Positions 9,085-18,043 are shown, counted from the stretch's first letter. The stretch: 64,000 nucleotides of DNA from Actinomadura cremea (GCF_014648495.1 NZ_BMRF01000030.1:1-64000); one strand, 5' to 3'. Notes: generated from the sequence alone by a model not told the origin. A program made the numbers and translations.

Positions 9085-11474
9085 CGCGTCACCGCCCGTC
9101 CGTCCGCGTCGCGGACCAGCGCGACGATCGATTCCGGGGTCAGCGGCAGGCGGGTGATCTCCGCGCCGAACGGGGCCAGCGCGTCGGCCACCGCGTTCAC
9201 CACGGCCGGGGGCGCCCCGATCGCGCCGCCCTCGCCGACGCCCTTGTAGCCGCCGGGGCCCGGCGCCGGCGTCTCGACGTGCCCGTACTCGATGTCCGGC
9301 ACCTCGGCGGCGGTGGGCAGGAGGTAGTCCATGAACGTGGTGGCGACGGGGTTGCCGTCCTCGTCATAGGCCAGGTGCTCGTAGAGGGCCCCGCCGATCC
9401 CCTGGACGACGCCGCCCGCGATCTGGCCCTCGACCACGTTCGGGTTGATCATCGGGCCGCAGTCCTCGCTGACGATGTAGCGGAGCAGGGTCACCTCGCC
9501 GGTCACGACGTCCACCTCGCAGGTGCACAGGTGCGTCGCGTTGGCGAAGATCACCGGAGTGTCCGGGTGGTACCGGCCGCTGTGCTCCAGTCCGGGCGGC
9601 ACCCCGGGCGGCAGCGCCTCGGGCTGGAAGTAGGCGGTCTCGGCGATCTCGGCGAGCGACACCTCGGCGTCGGGCACGCCGCGGACCCGCGCCCGTCCTC
9701 CGGCCAGCTCGATGTCGTCCTGAGCCGCCTCCAGCCGGTGCGCGGCGATCGCGGTGATCCGCTCGCGCAGCACCGCCGCCGTCTCGCCCACGGCGCCCGC
9801 GGTCATCGACCCCGAGCGGCTGCCGGCCGAGCCGCCGCCGAACGGGGTGATCGCGGTGTCGCCCTGGATGGTGCTGACGTCGGCGATGTCCACGCCCAGC
9901 GCGTCGGCGGCGAGCTGCACCACGGTCGTCTCGATGCTGTTGCCGGCCGAACCGCCCGACACGTACACGTTGACCTTGCCGGACGGCTCGATCCGGATGG
10001 TCGCGCCCTCGGTGGCGTGCAGCGCCATCGCGGCCGTGGTGGGCTCGACGTAGGTGCAGGTTCCGACGCCGAGGTACCGGCCCTCGGCGCGGGCGCGCTC
10101 CTGCTCCTTCCGGAACGCCTCGTAGTCGAGCATCTCCAGCGCCTGCTCGAACGTCTCCCGCGGCGTGATGTCGCTGTAGGGCATCCCGTTGGGGTTGGTG
10201 TACGGCAGTTCGTCCTGCCGCAGCAGGTTCCGGCGGCGCAGCTCGGCCGGGTCGAGCCCCATCCGGCGCGCCGCGATGTCCATCAGCACCTCGCGCACCA
10301 GGGACTCGAGCTGCCACGGGCCCCGGTAGGCATTGCGGCCGACGGTGTTGGAGAACACCGACGTCGAGGTCCAGGTGCCGCGCGGGACGCGGTACGGGCC
10401 GGGGAAGAACATCCCGACGGCGGCGGCCGTCCCCACCGGCCACGGCACCGGGTAGGCCCCGACGTCCTGCACGTAGTCGATCGCGGCGGCCAGGATGTGC
10501 CCGTCGGTGTCGAAGGCGAGCCGCGCGTCGGCGTGCTCGTGCCGCGACTGCCCGGCGGACATGAGGTTCTCCCGCCGGTCCTCGATCCACTTCAGCGCGC
10601 CGGGCACCTTGCGCGCGGCCAGCATGACGCACATGTCCTCGCGCTGCGGGACGACCTTCTGCCCGAAGCCGCCGCCGGTGTCGCGCATCACCACCCGGAC
10701 GCGCTGCTCCGGCAGTCCGAGCAGCCGGGAGCAGAACAGCCGCACCTCGTGGGGCGACTGGGTCGCGGCCCAGAGCGTCAGCTCGCCGGTCGGCGCCGAC
10801 CACTCCGCGACCAGCCCGCGCGTCTCCATCGGGACCTGCGCGTACGCCTGCTGGTAGATCGTCTCGCGCACCACCAGCGCGGCCTCGTCGAAGACCGGGG
10901 CGAGCTCGTCGAGGGGCGGGCCGCCGAGCGTCCCGGCGACGTTCTCCGGGTAGTCGCCGTGCACCAGGTCCCCGGACTCGCGCGCGGTGGTGTAGTCGGC
11001 GACCGGCGGCAGCGGCTCGTAGTCCACGAACACCAGCTCGGCGGCGTCCTCGGCGATGTAGCGGTCCGCGGCGACGACCAGCGCGACCGGGTCCCCGACG
11101 AAGCGGACCTCGCCCTCGGCCAGCGGGGGCCGGGGGGTGTCCGGGACGTCGCGGCCGATCAGGGTGTACCACTGCTCGCGGACGTCCGGGTTGAGGTCCG
11201 CCGCGGTGAAGACCGCGTGGACGCCGTCGAGCGCGAGCGCCTCGGCCGCGTCGACGCCGAGGATCCGGGCGCGGGCGAGCGGGCTGCGCACGAAGCACGC
11301 GTGCAGCATGCCGGGCCGCGTCACGTCGTCGACGTACGTGCCGTGGCCGGTGAGCAGCCGCGGGTCCTCCACCCGGGGGACCCGGGCGCCCGCGAAACGC
11401 GCCGCGGCGGCCCGCACCGCGGTCACCGGCCCGTTCCGGCCGGTCGCGCTTGAGCCGGGAAGTGAGCCATCCAC
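9081..11474 (-). CDS. molybdenum hydroxylase large subunit (CoxL/xanthine dehydrogenase-like)
   Basis: This protein of about 797 residues has the aldehyde oxidase/xanthine dehydrogenase molybdopterin domain. Visible motifs include GGGFGQK, NAYRGPWQLES and the catalytic-glutamate loop GVGEGGAIG near the C terminus. It lacks the AYRCSFR loop of true form-I CO dehydrogenases, so it probably hydroxylates an organic substrate (aldehyde or aromatic or N-heterocyclic carbon). It is the first gene of a leftward five-gene operon ending with the P450. The GTG at 11474 is used as start, but the GGAGG box is only 2-3 bp away, so a downstream GTG (residue 17 region) is possible. The promoter and a palindromic operator candidate lie at 11,532-11,579. 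Confidence 0.88.
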   Translation of the reverse strand: MDGSLPGSSATGRNGPVTAVRAAAARFAGARVPRVEDPRLLTGHGTYVDDVTRPGMLHACFVRSPLARARILGVDAAEALALDGVHAVFTAADLNPDVREQWYTLIGRDVPDTPRPPLAEGEVRFVGDPVALVVAADRYIAEDAAELVFVDYEPLPPVADYTTARESGDLVHGDYPENVAGTLGGPPLDELAPVFDEAALVVRETIYQQAYAQVPMETRGLVAEWSAPTGELTLWAATQSPHEVRLFCSRLLGLPEQRVRVVMRDTGGGFGQKVVPQREDMCVMLAARKVPGALKWIEDRRENLMSAGQSRHEHADARLAFDTDGHILAAAIDYVQDVGAYPVPWPVGTAAAVGMFFPGPYRVPRGTWTSTSVFSNTVGRNAYRGPWQLESLVREVLMDIAARRMGLDPAELRRRNLLRQDELPYTNPNGMPYSDITPRETFEQALEMLDYEAFRKEQERARAEGRYLGVGTCTYVEPTTAAMALHATEGATIRIEPSGKVNVYVSGGSAGNSIETTVVQLAADALGVDIADVSTIQGDTAITPFGGGSAGSRSGSMTAGAVGETAAVLRERITAIAAHRLEAAQDDIELAGGRARVRGVPDAEVSLAEIAETAYFQPEALPPGVPPGLEHSGRYHPDTPVIFANATHLCTCEVDVVTGEVTLLRYIVSEDCGPMINPNVVEGQIAGGVVQGIGGALYEHLAYDEDGNPVATTFMDYLLPTAAEVPDIEYGHVETPAPGPGGYKGVGEGGAIGAPPAVVNAVADALAPFGAEITRLPLTPESIVALVRDADGRAVTR

Positions 11475-11531
11475 ACCCTCCTTGGAGCCATGTGCGCGGA
11501 CGCCGTCCGCGCATCCGGAACGCGCTCGTTC

Positions 11532-11579
11532 CGATAATGTCGTTCTCGCTCAGCGATGCTAAGCATGTGCTTAGCATCG
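11532..11579 (-). promoter_or_regulatory. promoter with perfect palindromic operator for the molybdenum hydroxylase/P450 operon
   Basis: Bases 11550-11579 form a perfect palindrome: AGCGATGCTAAGCA, a 2-base centre, and its exact complement. On the minus strand a -35-like TTAGCA (11560-11555) lies inside it. A CATTAT (11537-11532) follows after a 17-bp spacer, giving a plausible sigma-70-type promoter about 58 bp before the large-subunit gene. A dimeric repressor bound here would block the -35. The nearby TetR protein is one candidate, by inference only. Confidence 0.6.
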
Positions 11580-11712
11580 CTGCTGCGGGGGGGTCAAGAG
11601 AAAGCCGCGAACCGGACGGCCGGCGCATCGTTGAAGGGCGCTGAAGATTCCTTGGCGGGGAGGTGGGACGCGGTCGTGGATCATCCCCGTGACGACCTGC
11701 CGAGGAGCCGCC

Positions 11713-12279
11713 ATGTGGCACGACATGATGACCGTTGGAATCCCGATCGCGGAGAAGGTGCTCCGCACGGTGCTGGTCTACGCGGTCATCGTGCTGCTGT
11801 TCCGCATCAGCGGCAAGCGCGGCCTGGCGAACCTGAACACCTTCGACTTCGCCGTCGTGTTCCTGCTGTCCAACGTCGTCCAGAACGCGGTGATCGGTCC
11901 GGACGACAGCCTGCTGGGCGGCGTGATCGGCGCCCTCACCCTGGTCGTGCTCAACGCCGCGCTGAACCGCTGGCTCGCCGTCGACGAGCGGGTCGGCCGC
12001 GTGCTCGAGGGGACCCCCACCACCGTCATCCGGGACGGCGTGCTCGACCGCGGGGCGGCCCTCCGCCTCTCCCTGCGCCGGGCGGAGGTGGAGAACGCGG
12101 TGCGCATGCAGAAGGGCGACAAGATCGCCGACGTCGCGTCGGCCAGCCTCGAACCGAGCGGCCAGCTGGTCATCGTGCTCAAGCGAGCGGAGACCAACGC
12201 GACGCGGGCCGACATCGCCCGCCTCGAGGCTCGCCTCGCCGCCATCGAGGACCTCCTGCGGGCGCCCGGTTCCCGCTAG
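11713..12279 (+). CDS. DUF421 (YetF-like) membrane protein
   Basis: This 188-residue protein has about three N-terminal membrane helices (VLVYAVIVLLFRISGKRG, FAVVFLLSNVVQNAVIG and GALTLVVLNAAL). A small soluble DUF421/YetF-type domain of about 85 residues follows, with the ISGKRGLANL signature. The ATG at 11713 is preceded by GAGGAG at good spacing, so it is preferred over an in-frame ATG 24 bp upstream. The function of the family is poorly defined and it is linked to envelope or stress roles in Bacillus. The gene stands alone, and its stop overlaps the stop of the convergent MFS gene. Confidence 0.8.
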   Translation: MWHDMMTVGIPIAEKVLRTVLVYAVIVLLFRISGKRGLANLNTFDFAVVFLLSNVVQNAVIGPDDSLLGGVIGALTLVVLNAALNRWLAVDERVGRVLEGTPTTVIRDGVLDRGAALRLSLRRAEVENAVRMQKGDKIADVASASLEPSGQLVIVLKRAETNATRADIARLEARLAAIEDLLRAPGSR

Positions 12280-13688
12280 GCTCCGCGCCGGAAGCGGCGC
12301 CGCAGCTCGGCGTCGATGCGCTCGTAGTCGCGCCCCTTGGTCTCGGGCACGTAGCGGCCGACGAACAGCAGGCCGAGCAGGGAGATCGCCGCGAAGATCC
12401 AGAACGTCCCGCCCTGGCCGATCGCGCCGGCGATCGGCAGGAACGCCAGGCTGACGGCGAAGTTGGACGCCCAGTTGACGGCCGTCGACGCGCCCGAGCC
12501 GGCGGCGTGGGCCCGCGCCGGGAAGATCTCGCCGATCATCGTCCAGAACACCGGCCCCAGCCCGGCCGCGTAACCGGCGATGTAGACGACCATGAACACC
12601 AGCGACAGCTCCGACGACCAGTCGGCCGCGAACGACAGCCCGAGCAGGACCATGGTCACCGTCATCACGGCCAGCGACGCCAGCATGAGCCGGCGCCGCC
12701 CCGCCCGGTCGATGGCGCGGATCGCCACGAGCGTCATCAGCAGGTTGATGGCGCCGATGGCGATCGAGTAGAAGATGGCGTTCGACGCGGTCAGCCCCGT
12801 CTGCTCGATGATCGTCGGCGCGTAGTAGATGATCGTGTTGATCCCCGCGAACTGCTGCAGGGCCGCGAGCGCGAGCCCGACCACCAGCGCCGGACGGACG
12901 CGCGGCGCCAGCAACGCGCGCGCACCGGTCTCCCGCGGCTCGCGCCGGGCCGCCTCCTCGTCCGTCCGCCGCTCGTACCGCTCGATGAGCCGGTCGGCGG
13001 TCGCGGTGTCGGTGACCGAGGCGATCAGCTCGCGGCACTGCCCGCGCCGTCCGTGCTCGAGCAGCCACACGCCCGACTCCGGCAGGACCAGCACCGCGGC
13101 GACCACGATCAGCAGCGCCGGGACCGCGCCGACCGCGATCATCGCCCGCCAGTCCCCGCTGCCGGAGAACGCGAGGTTGACCAGGTACGCGACCAGGATC
13201 CCCACCGTGATCATCAACTGGTTGAGGGTCAGCAGCCGGCCCCGGATGTTCTTCGGAGCGAGCTCGGACAGGTAGATGGGGACGGTCGCGGACGCGGCCC
13301 CGACCGCGAGCCCGAGGATCAGCCGTCCCGCCAGCAGCGTCCCGTAGCCGGGGGCGAAGACGGCGATCACCGTGCCGACGAGGAACACCAGCCCCTCGAC
13401 CTCCAGGGCGCGCCTGCGGCCGAACCGGTCGGCGACGCGGCCGGACGTCAGCGCGCCCGCCATCGCCCCGAGCACCAGCACGCTGACGACGCTGCCCTGC
13501 TGGAACGGGTTCAGGCCGAAGTCCGACCGGATGAACAGCAGCGCCCCCGAGATCACACCGGTGTCGAAGCCGAACAGGAAACCGCCGAGGGCGATGAGGA
13601 TCCCCCACGTCCAGATCTTGCGCAGGCCCGCGGCCGGAACCCCGGTCAGCGGCCCCTCGCGGACCGGGGCGCCGGGAAAGCCCTGCAT
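12276..13688 (-). CDS. sugar porter family MFS transporter
   Basis: This 470-residue protein has 12 predicted membrane helices and sugar-porter signatures: GRVADRFGRRRA after helix 2, PESGVWLL before the central loop, QQFAGINTIIYYAP in helix 7 and VPETKGRDYE at the C terminus. It probably imports a hexose, pentose or polyol by proton symport across the cytoplasmic membrane. A GGAGGA box lies 9 bp before the ATG. It is a single gene facing away from the ABC exporter genes. There is no sign that it belongs to the polyketide cluster, as no SARP-type repeats lie upstream. Confidence 0.9.
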   Translation of the reverse strand: MQGFPGAPVREGPLTGVPAAGLRKIWTWGILIALGGFLFGFDTGVISGALLFIRSDFGLNPFQQGSVVSVLVLGAMAGALTSGRVADRFGRRRALEVEGLVFLVGTVIAVFAPGYGTLLAGRLILGLAVGAASATVPIYLSELAPKNIRGRLLTLNQLMITVGILVAYLVNLAFSGSGDWRAMIAVGAVPALLIVVAAVLVLPESGVWLLEHGRRGQCRELIASVTDTATADRLIERYERRTDEEAARREPRETGARALLAPRVRPALVVGLALAALQQFAGINTIIYYAPTIIEQTGLTASNAIFYSIAIGAINLLMTLVAIRAIDRAGRRRLMLASLAVMTVTMVLLGLSFAADWSSELSLVFMVVYIAGYAAGLGPVFWTMIGEIFPARAHAAGSGASTAVNWASNFAVSLAFLPIAGAIGQGGTFWIFAAISLLGLLFVGRYVPETKGRDYERIDAELRRRFRRGA

Positions 13689-13866
13689 CCTCGTTCTCCT
13701 CCGGGCTCGCCGGTCAGCGCCGATGCCGATCACCGGACGTCCTCCCCGGCCCTTCCCCCGGCCGCCGGGCACGATCTCGAGCTTTCGCAAAATGATCGCG
13801 ACGCGGCTACGCGGTCCATGACATTTCGCACTGTCACGGGCGCCGGGGCGGCGGGACGCTGGTGCC

Positions 13867-14763
13867 ATGACGGACCTCGCGATCCGCCTGGCGGGCGTAC
13901 GCAAGACGTACGGACCGGTCACGGCGCTCAACGGAATAGACCTGGAGATCGAGCGCGGCCGGGTCGTCGCGATCCTCGGTCCCAACGGGGCGGGCAAGTC
14001 GACGACGCTGAACTCGGTCCTCGGCCTGACCCGCCCGGACTCCGGCACGCTGGAGGTGCTCGGCGGCCCGCCGCGCGCCGCGCTGGCCGCCGGGCGCGTC
14101 GGGGCGATGCTCCAGGACAACGGGCTGGTGGACGAGGCGACGATCGCCGACCTGCTGCGCGCGTTCGCCGCCTGGTACCCCTCCCCCCGCCCGGTGGAGG
14201 AGGTGCTGGAACGCGCCGGTCTCACCGAGGTGCGGGACCGGCGGGTGCTCAAGCTGTCCGGCGGCCAGAAGCAGCGCGTCCGCTTCGCGCTCACCCTCGT
14301 CGGCGACCCCGAACTGCTGATCTTCGACGAGCCCACCGTCGGCATGGACGTCGCGTCCCGGCAGGCGTTCTGGGACGAGCTGCGCCGGCTGGCCGAGGAC
14401 GGCCGCACCATCGTGTTCGCCACCCACTACCTCGCCGAGGCCGACGCCTACGCCGACCGGATCGCGCTGATCACCGACGGCCGGGTGGTCGCCGAGGGCA
14501 GCGGCACCGAGATCAAGAACCGGGTCCCGGGCCGCGCCGTCCACGCCACCCTGGACGCCCCCGACGCGACCGCGATGGCCGCGCTGCCGGGCGTCACCGA
14601 CCTGGACGTCGAGGGCACCCGGGTGCACATCACCTCGACCGACGCCGACGCCACGCTGCGCGCGCTTCTGGCGAAGCACGACGACGCCCGCGACATCGAG
14701 GTCGGCGGGGTGGACCTGGAGGCGGCGTTCGTCGCCCTGACCCGTGGGGAGAAGGTGTCATGA
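13867..14763 (+). CDS. ABC transporter ATP-binding protein (ABC-2 exporter)
   Basis: This 298-residue ATPase shows Walker A GPNGAGKST (about residue 39), signature LSGGQKQR, Walker B LLIFDEP and H-loop ATHYL. A 70-residue C-terminal extension is typical of drug- and antibiotic-export ATPases (DrrA/CcmA type). It is translationally coupled to the permease (ATGA), and a histidine kinase and response regulator follow, so the four genes form a sensing and export unit. The unit may provide self-resistance next to the polyketide cluster. It lacks the SARP repeats, so that link is only positional. Confidence 0.92.
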   Translation: MTDLAIRLAGVRKTYGPVTALNGIDLEIERGRVVAILGPNGAGKSTTLNSVLGLTRPDSGTLEVLGGPPRAALAAGRVGAMLQDNGLVDEATIADLLRAFAAWYPSPRPVEEVLERAGLTEVRDRRVLKLSGGQKQRVRFALTLVGDPELLIFDEPTVGMDVASRQAFWDELRRLAEDGRTIVFATHYLAEADAYADRIALITDGRVVAEGSGTEIKNRVPGRAVHATLDAPDATAMAALPGVTDLDVEGTRVHITSTDADATLRALLAKHDDARDIEVGGVDLEAAFVALTRGEKVS

Positions 14764-15488
14764 CCGCCCTGCTGCGCCTGGAAGTGATCCGGCTGCTGCG
14801 CAGCCCGCAGTTCCTGATGTACCTGGCCGCGTTCCCGGTCGGGATGTACCTGATGCTGGTGAAGGTCCTCGACATCGGCGCCGACGACCCCAACGCCGAC
14901 CCGGCCGCCGTCATGGTGTCGATGGCGACCTACGGGTCGCTCGGCATGGCGCTGCTCGCGGCGGGCAGCATCGCCACCGAACGGCACAGCGGCTGGACGC
15001 GGCAGCTCGCGATCACGCCGCTGACCACCCGCGCGTACGTCATCGCCAAGACCCTCTCGGGGCTGTTCGTGGTGCCGCTGGCGCTCGGCCTGGTGCTGCT
15101 GGCGGGCGCCGTCCTCGGCGAGGTCCGGCTGGACGCGCTCCAGTGGCTCGAGATCATCGTGCTGGTGTGGCTGGCCGCGACGCCGTTCGCGGTGCTCGGC
15201 GTCACGATCGGGTACCTCGCCGCCGGGCAGGCCGCCCAGGGCCTCACCGTCGGCCTGTACTTCGCGCTCGCGATCCTCGGCGGCCTGTGGTGGCCGACGT
15301 CGCTGTTCCCGGACGGCCTGCAGCCCGTCGCCGAGGCGTCGCCCGCCTACTTCGCGGGGTCGCTCGGCTGGGACGCGGTGGACGGCGAGCCGGTCAACCT
15401 CACCGCGATCGGCGGGCTGGCCGCCTGGACGGTGGTTTTCGCCGCGATCGCGGCATGGCGGTACAAGCGGGTCGCCGCCGCGGGATGA
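14760..15488 (+). CDS. ABC-2 type transporter permease
   Basis: This 242-residue protein has six predicted membrane helices. It shows the ABC-2 permease pattern of an N-terminal RLEVIRLLRSPQF followed by GSIATERHSGWTRQLAITPL in the first cytoplasmic loop. The start ATG overlaps the ATPase stop. It forms the membrane part of the exporter with the preceding ATPase, probably as a dimer. The operon resembles DesK/DesR-controlled yvfRS/des-type ABC units, in which a two-component system controls a small ABC exporter. The substrate is unknown. Confidence 0.9.
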   Translation: MTALLRLEVIRLLRSPQFLMYLAAFPVGMYLMLVKVLDIGADDPNADPAAVMVSMATYGSLGMALLAAGSIATERHSGWTRQLAITPLTTRAYVIAKTLSGLFVVPLALGLVLLAGAVLGEVRLDALQWLEIIVLVWLAATPFAVLGVTIGYLAAGQAAQGLTVGLYFALAILGGLWWPTSLFPDGLQPVAEASPAYFAGSLGWDAVDGEPVNLTAIGGLAAWTVVFAAIAAWRYKRVAAAG

Positions 15489-15492
15489 CAGC

Positions 15493-16644
15493 ATGACCAC
15501 CGTGGCCCAACAGATTCTGGACGACGCGTGGTGGCGGACCGCCGCCGCCAAGCGGATCTGGTTCGCGGTGTTCCTCGTCTACCTGGTGTTCCCCACGATC
15601 GGCTTCCTGGAGGGCGCCCACTCCCCCGCGGACGTCGCGATCACTCTGGCCGGCATCGCGGCGTTCGGCCTGCTCTATCTGCGGGTGATGTGGGCGTCCG
15701 TCGACCGGTTCGGCGAGAACCGGGCGCCGGTGGCGCTGGCCGGCCTGGTCGTCGTCTCGATCGGGCTGGTGTTCGAGCTGCCGCAGGACTGGCTGATCGC
15801 CCACCCCTACTATCTGTTCGCCGCGTTCGCGGTGAGCCTGCGGGCGCGGGGCTACATGCTCGGCTGCGCGCTGGTCCTCGGCTCGCAGCCGCTGCTCGCC
15901 CGGGCCGTGGGCTTCTCGCTCGCGGAACTGGTCGCGATCCTCGGCCAGGCGACGATCATCGCGGTGGCGGTGCGGATCTTCGTACAGCTCGCCGAGACGG
16001 TCGCCGAACTCCAGGCGGCCCGCGCCGAGATCGCCCGGCTGGCGGTGGAGAGCGAGCGGCTGCGGTTCGCCCGCGACCTGCACGACACCCTCGGGCACAC
16101 GCTGTCGGCCATCACCGTCAAGAGCGAACTGGCCCGCAGGCTCGTGCAGCGCGACACCGAGCGGGGCGCCGAGCGCGCCGCCGCCGAGATGACCGCGATC
16201 GAGCAGGTCGCGCGGCGCGCCCTCGACGACGTCCGAGCGACCGTCGCCGGGTACCGGACCCGGTCGCTGTGCGAGGAACTGGAAGGCGTACGGGAGGTGC
16301 TCACCGCGGGAGGCATCGCGTACACGATCGAACGCCCCGACGAGGAACTGCCGCCCGCCGCCGCGTCCCTGCTGGCGTGGGTGCTGCGGGAGGCGACGAC
16401 CAACGTGGTCCGGCACAGCGGCGGCGCGCACTGCGCGGTCCGGCTGCGCCGCGACGGCGACCACGCCGAACTGGAGGTCGCCGACGACGGGACCGGGGCG
16501 CGCGGCGGCGCCCCCGTGCCCGGGAACGGGCTGGCGGGGCTCACCGAACGCGTCGCCGGAGCGGGCGGGACCCTCACCGCCGGGCCCCGCGAGGAGGGAG
16601 GCTTCCGGGTGCTGGCCCGTGTACCACTGGACGTGCCGACATGA
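15493..16644 (+). CDS. sensor histidine kinase (DesK/NarL-type)
   Basis: This 383-residue protein has about five N-terminal membrane helices (residues 15-150), a short coiled coil (TVAELQAARAEIARLAVESE) and a HisKA_3 domain with phospho-acceptor His in FARDLHDTLGHTLSA. It ends in a HATPase domain with ADDGTGARGG and GNGLAGLTERV. The transmembrane sensor resembles DesK, which monitors membrane state or bound ligands. It starts 4 bp after the permease stop and overlaps the response regulator start by 4 bp, so it is the cognate kinase. Confidence 0.92.
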   Translation: MTTVAQQILDDAWWRTAAAKRIWFAVFLVYLVFPTIGFLEGAHSPADVAITLAGIAAFGLLYLRVMWASVDRFGENRAPVALAGLVVVSIGLVFELPQDWLIAHPYYLFAAFAVSLRARGYMLGCALVLGSQPLLARAVGFSLAELVAILGQATIIAVAVRIFVQLAETVAELQAARAEIARLAVESERLRFARDLHDTLGHTLSAITVKSELARRLVQRDTERGAERAAAEMTAIEQVARRALDDVRATVAGYRTRSLCEELEGVREVLTAGGIAYTIERPDEELPPAAASLLAWVLREATTNVVRHSGGAHCAVRLRRDGDHAELEVADDGTGARGGAPVPGNGLAGLTERVAGAGGTLTAGPREEGGFRVLARVPLDVPT

Positions 16645-17246
16645 TCCGGGTGCTGCTCGCCGACGACCAGCACCTGTTCCGGGGCGCGCTGGCGGCGCTG
16701 CTGATGCTGGAGGACGACCTGGAGGTCGTCGCCGAGGCCGGGACGGGCGACGCGGTGCTGCCCGCGGTCCGCGAGCACCGGCCGGACGTGGCGCTGCTGG
16801 ACATCGAGATGCCCGGCCGCGACGGCCTCGCCCTCGCCGCCGACATCAACCGCGCGCATCCCGAGTGCCGGGTCGTGATCGTCACGACGTTCGGCCGGCC
16901 CGGCTACCTGCAGCGCGCGCTGGACGGCGGCGCGACCGGCTTCGTCGTCAAGGACACCCCCGCCGACCGGCTCGCCGAGGTGATCCGCCGGGTGCACGCG
17001 GGCGACCGGGTGGTCGACCCGAAGCTCGCGTCCGCGAGCGTCAGCCTGGGCCGCTCCCCGCTCACCGACCGCGAGCGCGACGTGCTGCGCGCCGCCGCCG
17101 ACGGCTCCCGGGTCGCCGACGTCGCCGCGCGGCTGCACCTGGCGAGGGGCACCGTCCGCAACCACCTGTCGTCGGCCATCCTCAAGACGGGCGCGAAGAC
17201 CCGTAGCGAGGCGGTCCGGATCGCCGAGGAGAACGGCTGGCTCTAA
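16641..17246 (+). CDS. LuxR/NarL family response regulator (DesR-like)
   Basis: This 201-residue protein has a receiver domain with phospho-acceptor Asp in VALLDIEMPG and conserved Lys in FVVKDTP. The C-terminal LuxR-type helix-turn-helix is LTDRERDVLRAAADGSRVAD and following. It is coupled to the kinase gene. Its stop codon at 17244-17246 lies inside the first repeat of the SARP-type promoter of the next gene, so the left edge of the polyketide regulon abuts this gene. Its own regulon probably includes the ABC exporter. Confidence 0.93.
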   Translation: MIRVLLADDQHLFRGALAALLMLEDDLEVVAEAGTGDAVLPAVREHRPDVALLDIEMPGRDGLALAADINRAHPECRVVIVTTFGRPGYLQRALDGGATGFVVKDTPADRLAEVIRRVHAGDRVVDPKLASASVSLGRSPLTDRERDVLRAAADGSRVADVAARLHLARGTVRNHLSSAILKTGAKTRSEAVRIAEENGWL

Positions 17247-17284
17247 CGCTCCTCGACCGCCCCGTGAGGGCCGCGCGCGACGCT
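17242..17284 (+). promoter_or_regulatory. SARP-type operator/promoter of the N-methyltransferase gene
   Basis: Repeats TCTAA (17242), TCGAC (17253) and GTGAG (17264) have an 11-bp period. Eight bases after the last 7-mer is the hexamer GACGCT (17279-17284), and the ATG follows after 6 nt. This supports the ATG at 17291 over an upstream GTG at 17264, and implies a leaderless mRNA. Confidence 0.65.
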
Positions 17285-17290
17285 GCGGGC

Positions 17291-18016
17291 ATGTTCCAAC
17301 AGAATCTCGCCGAGGTGTACGACCTCATCTACCGGGGCCGGGGCAAGAACTACAAGGACGAGGCCGCCGAGGTCTCCGAGCGGGTGCGGCGGCACCGTCC
17401 GGACGCGCGGTCGCTGCTCGACGTGGCGTGCGGCACCGGGGAGCACCTGGTGCACCTGCGGGAGATGTTCCCCGCGACCGAGGGCCTGGAGTACACCGGG
17501 CAGATGCTCGGGCTGGCCCGCCGCAAGCTGGGCGACGACCTGCCGCTGCACTCGGGCAACATGTGCGACTTCGACCTCGGCCGCCGGTTCGACGCGGCGA
17601 TCTCGATGTTCGCGTCGATCGCGTACCTGCGGACGGTCGAGCAGCTCGGCCAGGCGGTGGACTGCATCGCCCGGCACGTCGAGCCCGGCGGCGTCCTCGC
17701 GGTGGAGCCGTGGCACTTCCCGGAGGCGTTCCTGGAGGGGTACGTGTCCACCAGTGTCGTCCGCGACGGCGACCTGACGATCAGCCGGATGTCGCGCACC
17801 ACCCGGGACGAGCGAACCGACTGCAACGTCAACATGGAGATCCACGTGGTGCTGGCCGGGCCGGACGGCATGCGCCACTTCACCGAGACGCAGGTGCTGT
17901 CGCTGTTCACCCGCGAGCAGTACACGGCCGCCTTCGCGGCGGCGGGCTGCGACGCCGAGTTCCAGGAGCCGGACGAGACGTTCGGATGCGGGCTGTTCGT
18001 CGCGGTGCGGCGGTAG
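17291..18016 (+). CDS. dTDP-aminodeoxyhexose N-methyltransferase (DesVI/SpnS-like)
   Basis: This 241-residue class I SAM-dependent methyltransferase has SAM motif LLDVACGTGEH. Its overall pattern is very close to what I know of DesVI of the desosamine pathway: YDLIYRGRGKNY near the N terminus, GGVLAVEPWHFPEAFLEGYV in the middle and TAAFAAAGCDAEF near the end. These enzymes N,N-dimethylate an amino group on a TDP-sugar. With the 4-aminotransferase at 22,315-23,514 it would make a 4-dimethylamino sugar. It is leftmost in the SARP regulon and convergent with the 3-dehydrase gene across a hairpin. Whether one or two methyls are added cannot be seen. Confidence 0.87.
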   Translation: MFQQNLAEVYDLIYRGRGKNYKDEAAEVSERVRRHRPDARSLLDVACGTGEHLVHLREMFPATEGLEYTGQMLGLARRKLGDDLPLHSGNMCDFDLGRRFDAAISMFASIAYLRTVEQLGQAVDCIARHVEPGGVLAVEPWHFPEAFLEGYVSTSVVRDGDLTISRMSRTTRDERTDCNVNMEIHVVLAGPDGMRHFTETQVLSLFTREQYTAAFAAAGCDAEFQEPDETFGCGLFVAVRR

Positions 18017-18043
18017 CGCGCTCGCGACGCCCGTCCGCGCACG

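Noticed and set aside
9081-11474. Calling the Mo enzyme a carbon monoxide dehydrogenase.
   Set aside because: The large subunit lacks the AYRCSFR active-site loop of form-I CO dehydrogenases; a broader molybdenum hydroxylase call is safer.
9364-13608. A 1,414-codon open frame on the minus strand, and similar very long frames (11,556-15,488 plus; 58,259-62,362 minus; 40,075-43,149 minus).
   Set aside because: They run antisense to or out of frame with genes that have clear domains and motifs. Their translations are Arg/Pro/Ala-rich repeats typical of shadow frames in GC-rich DNA.
13867-17246. The ABC exporter and two-component genes as part of the polyketide cluster.
   Set aside because: They carry no SARP-type repeats and end exactly where the first repeat-bearing promoter begins. 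They may still serve resistance, but the sequence does not show it.
17264-17290. GTG at 17264 as start of the N-methyltransferase.
   Set aside because: The ATG at 17291 matches the N terminus of DesVI-like proteins, and the SARP repeats plus hexamer place transcription start at that ATG.
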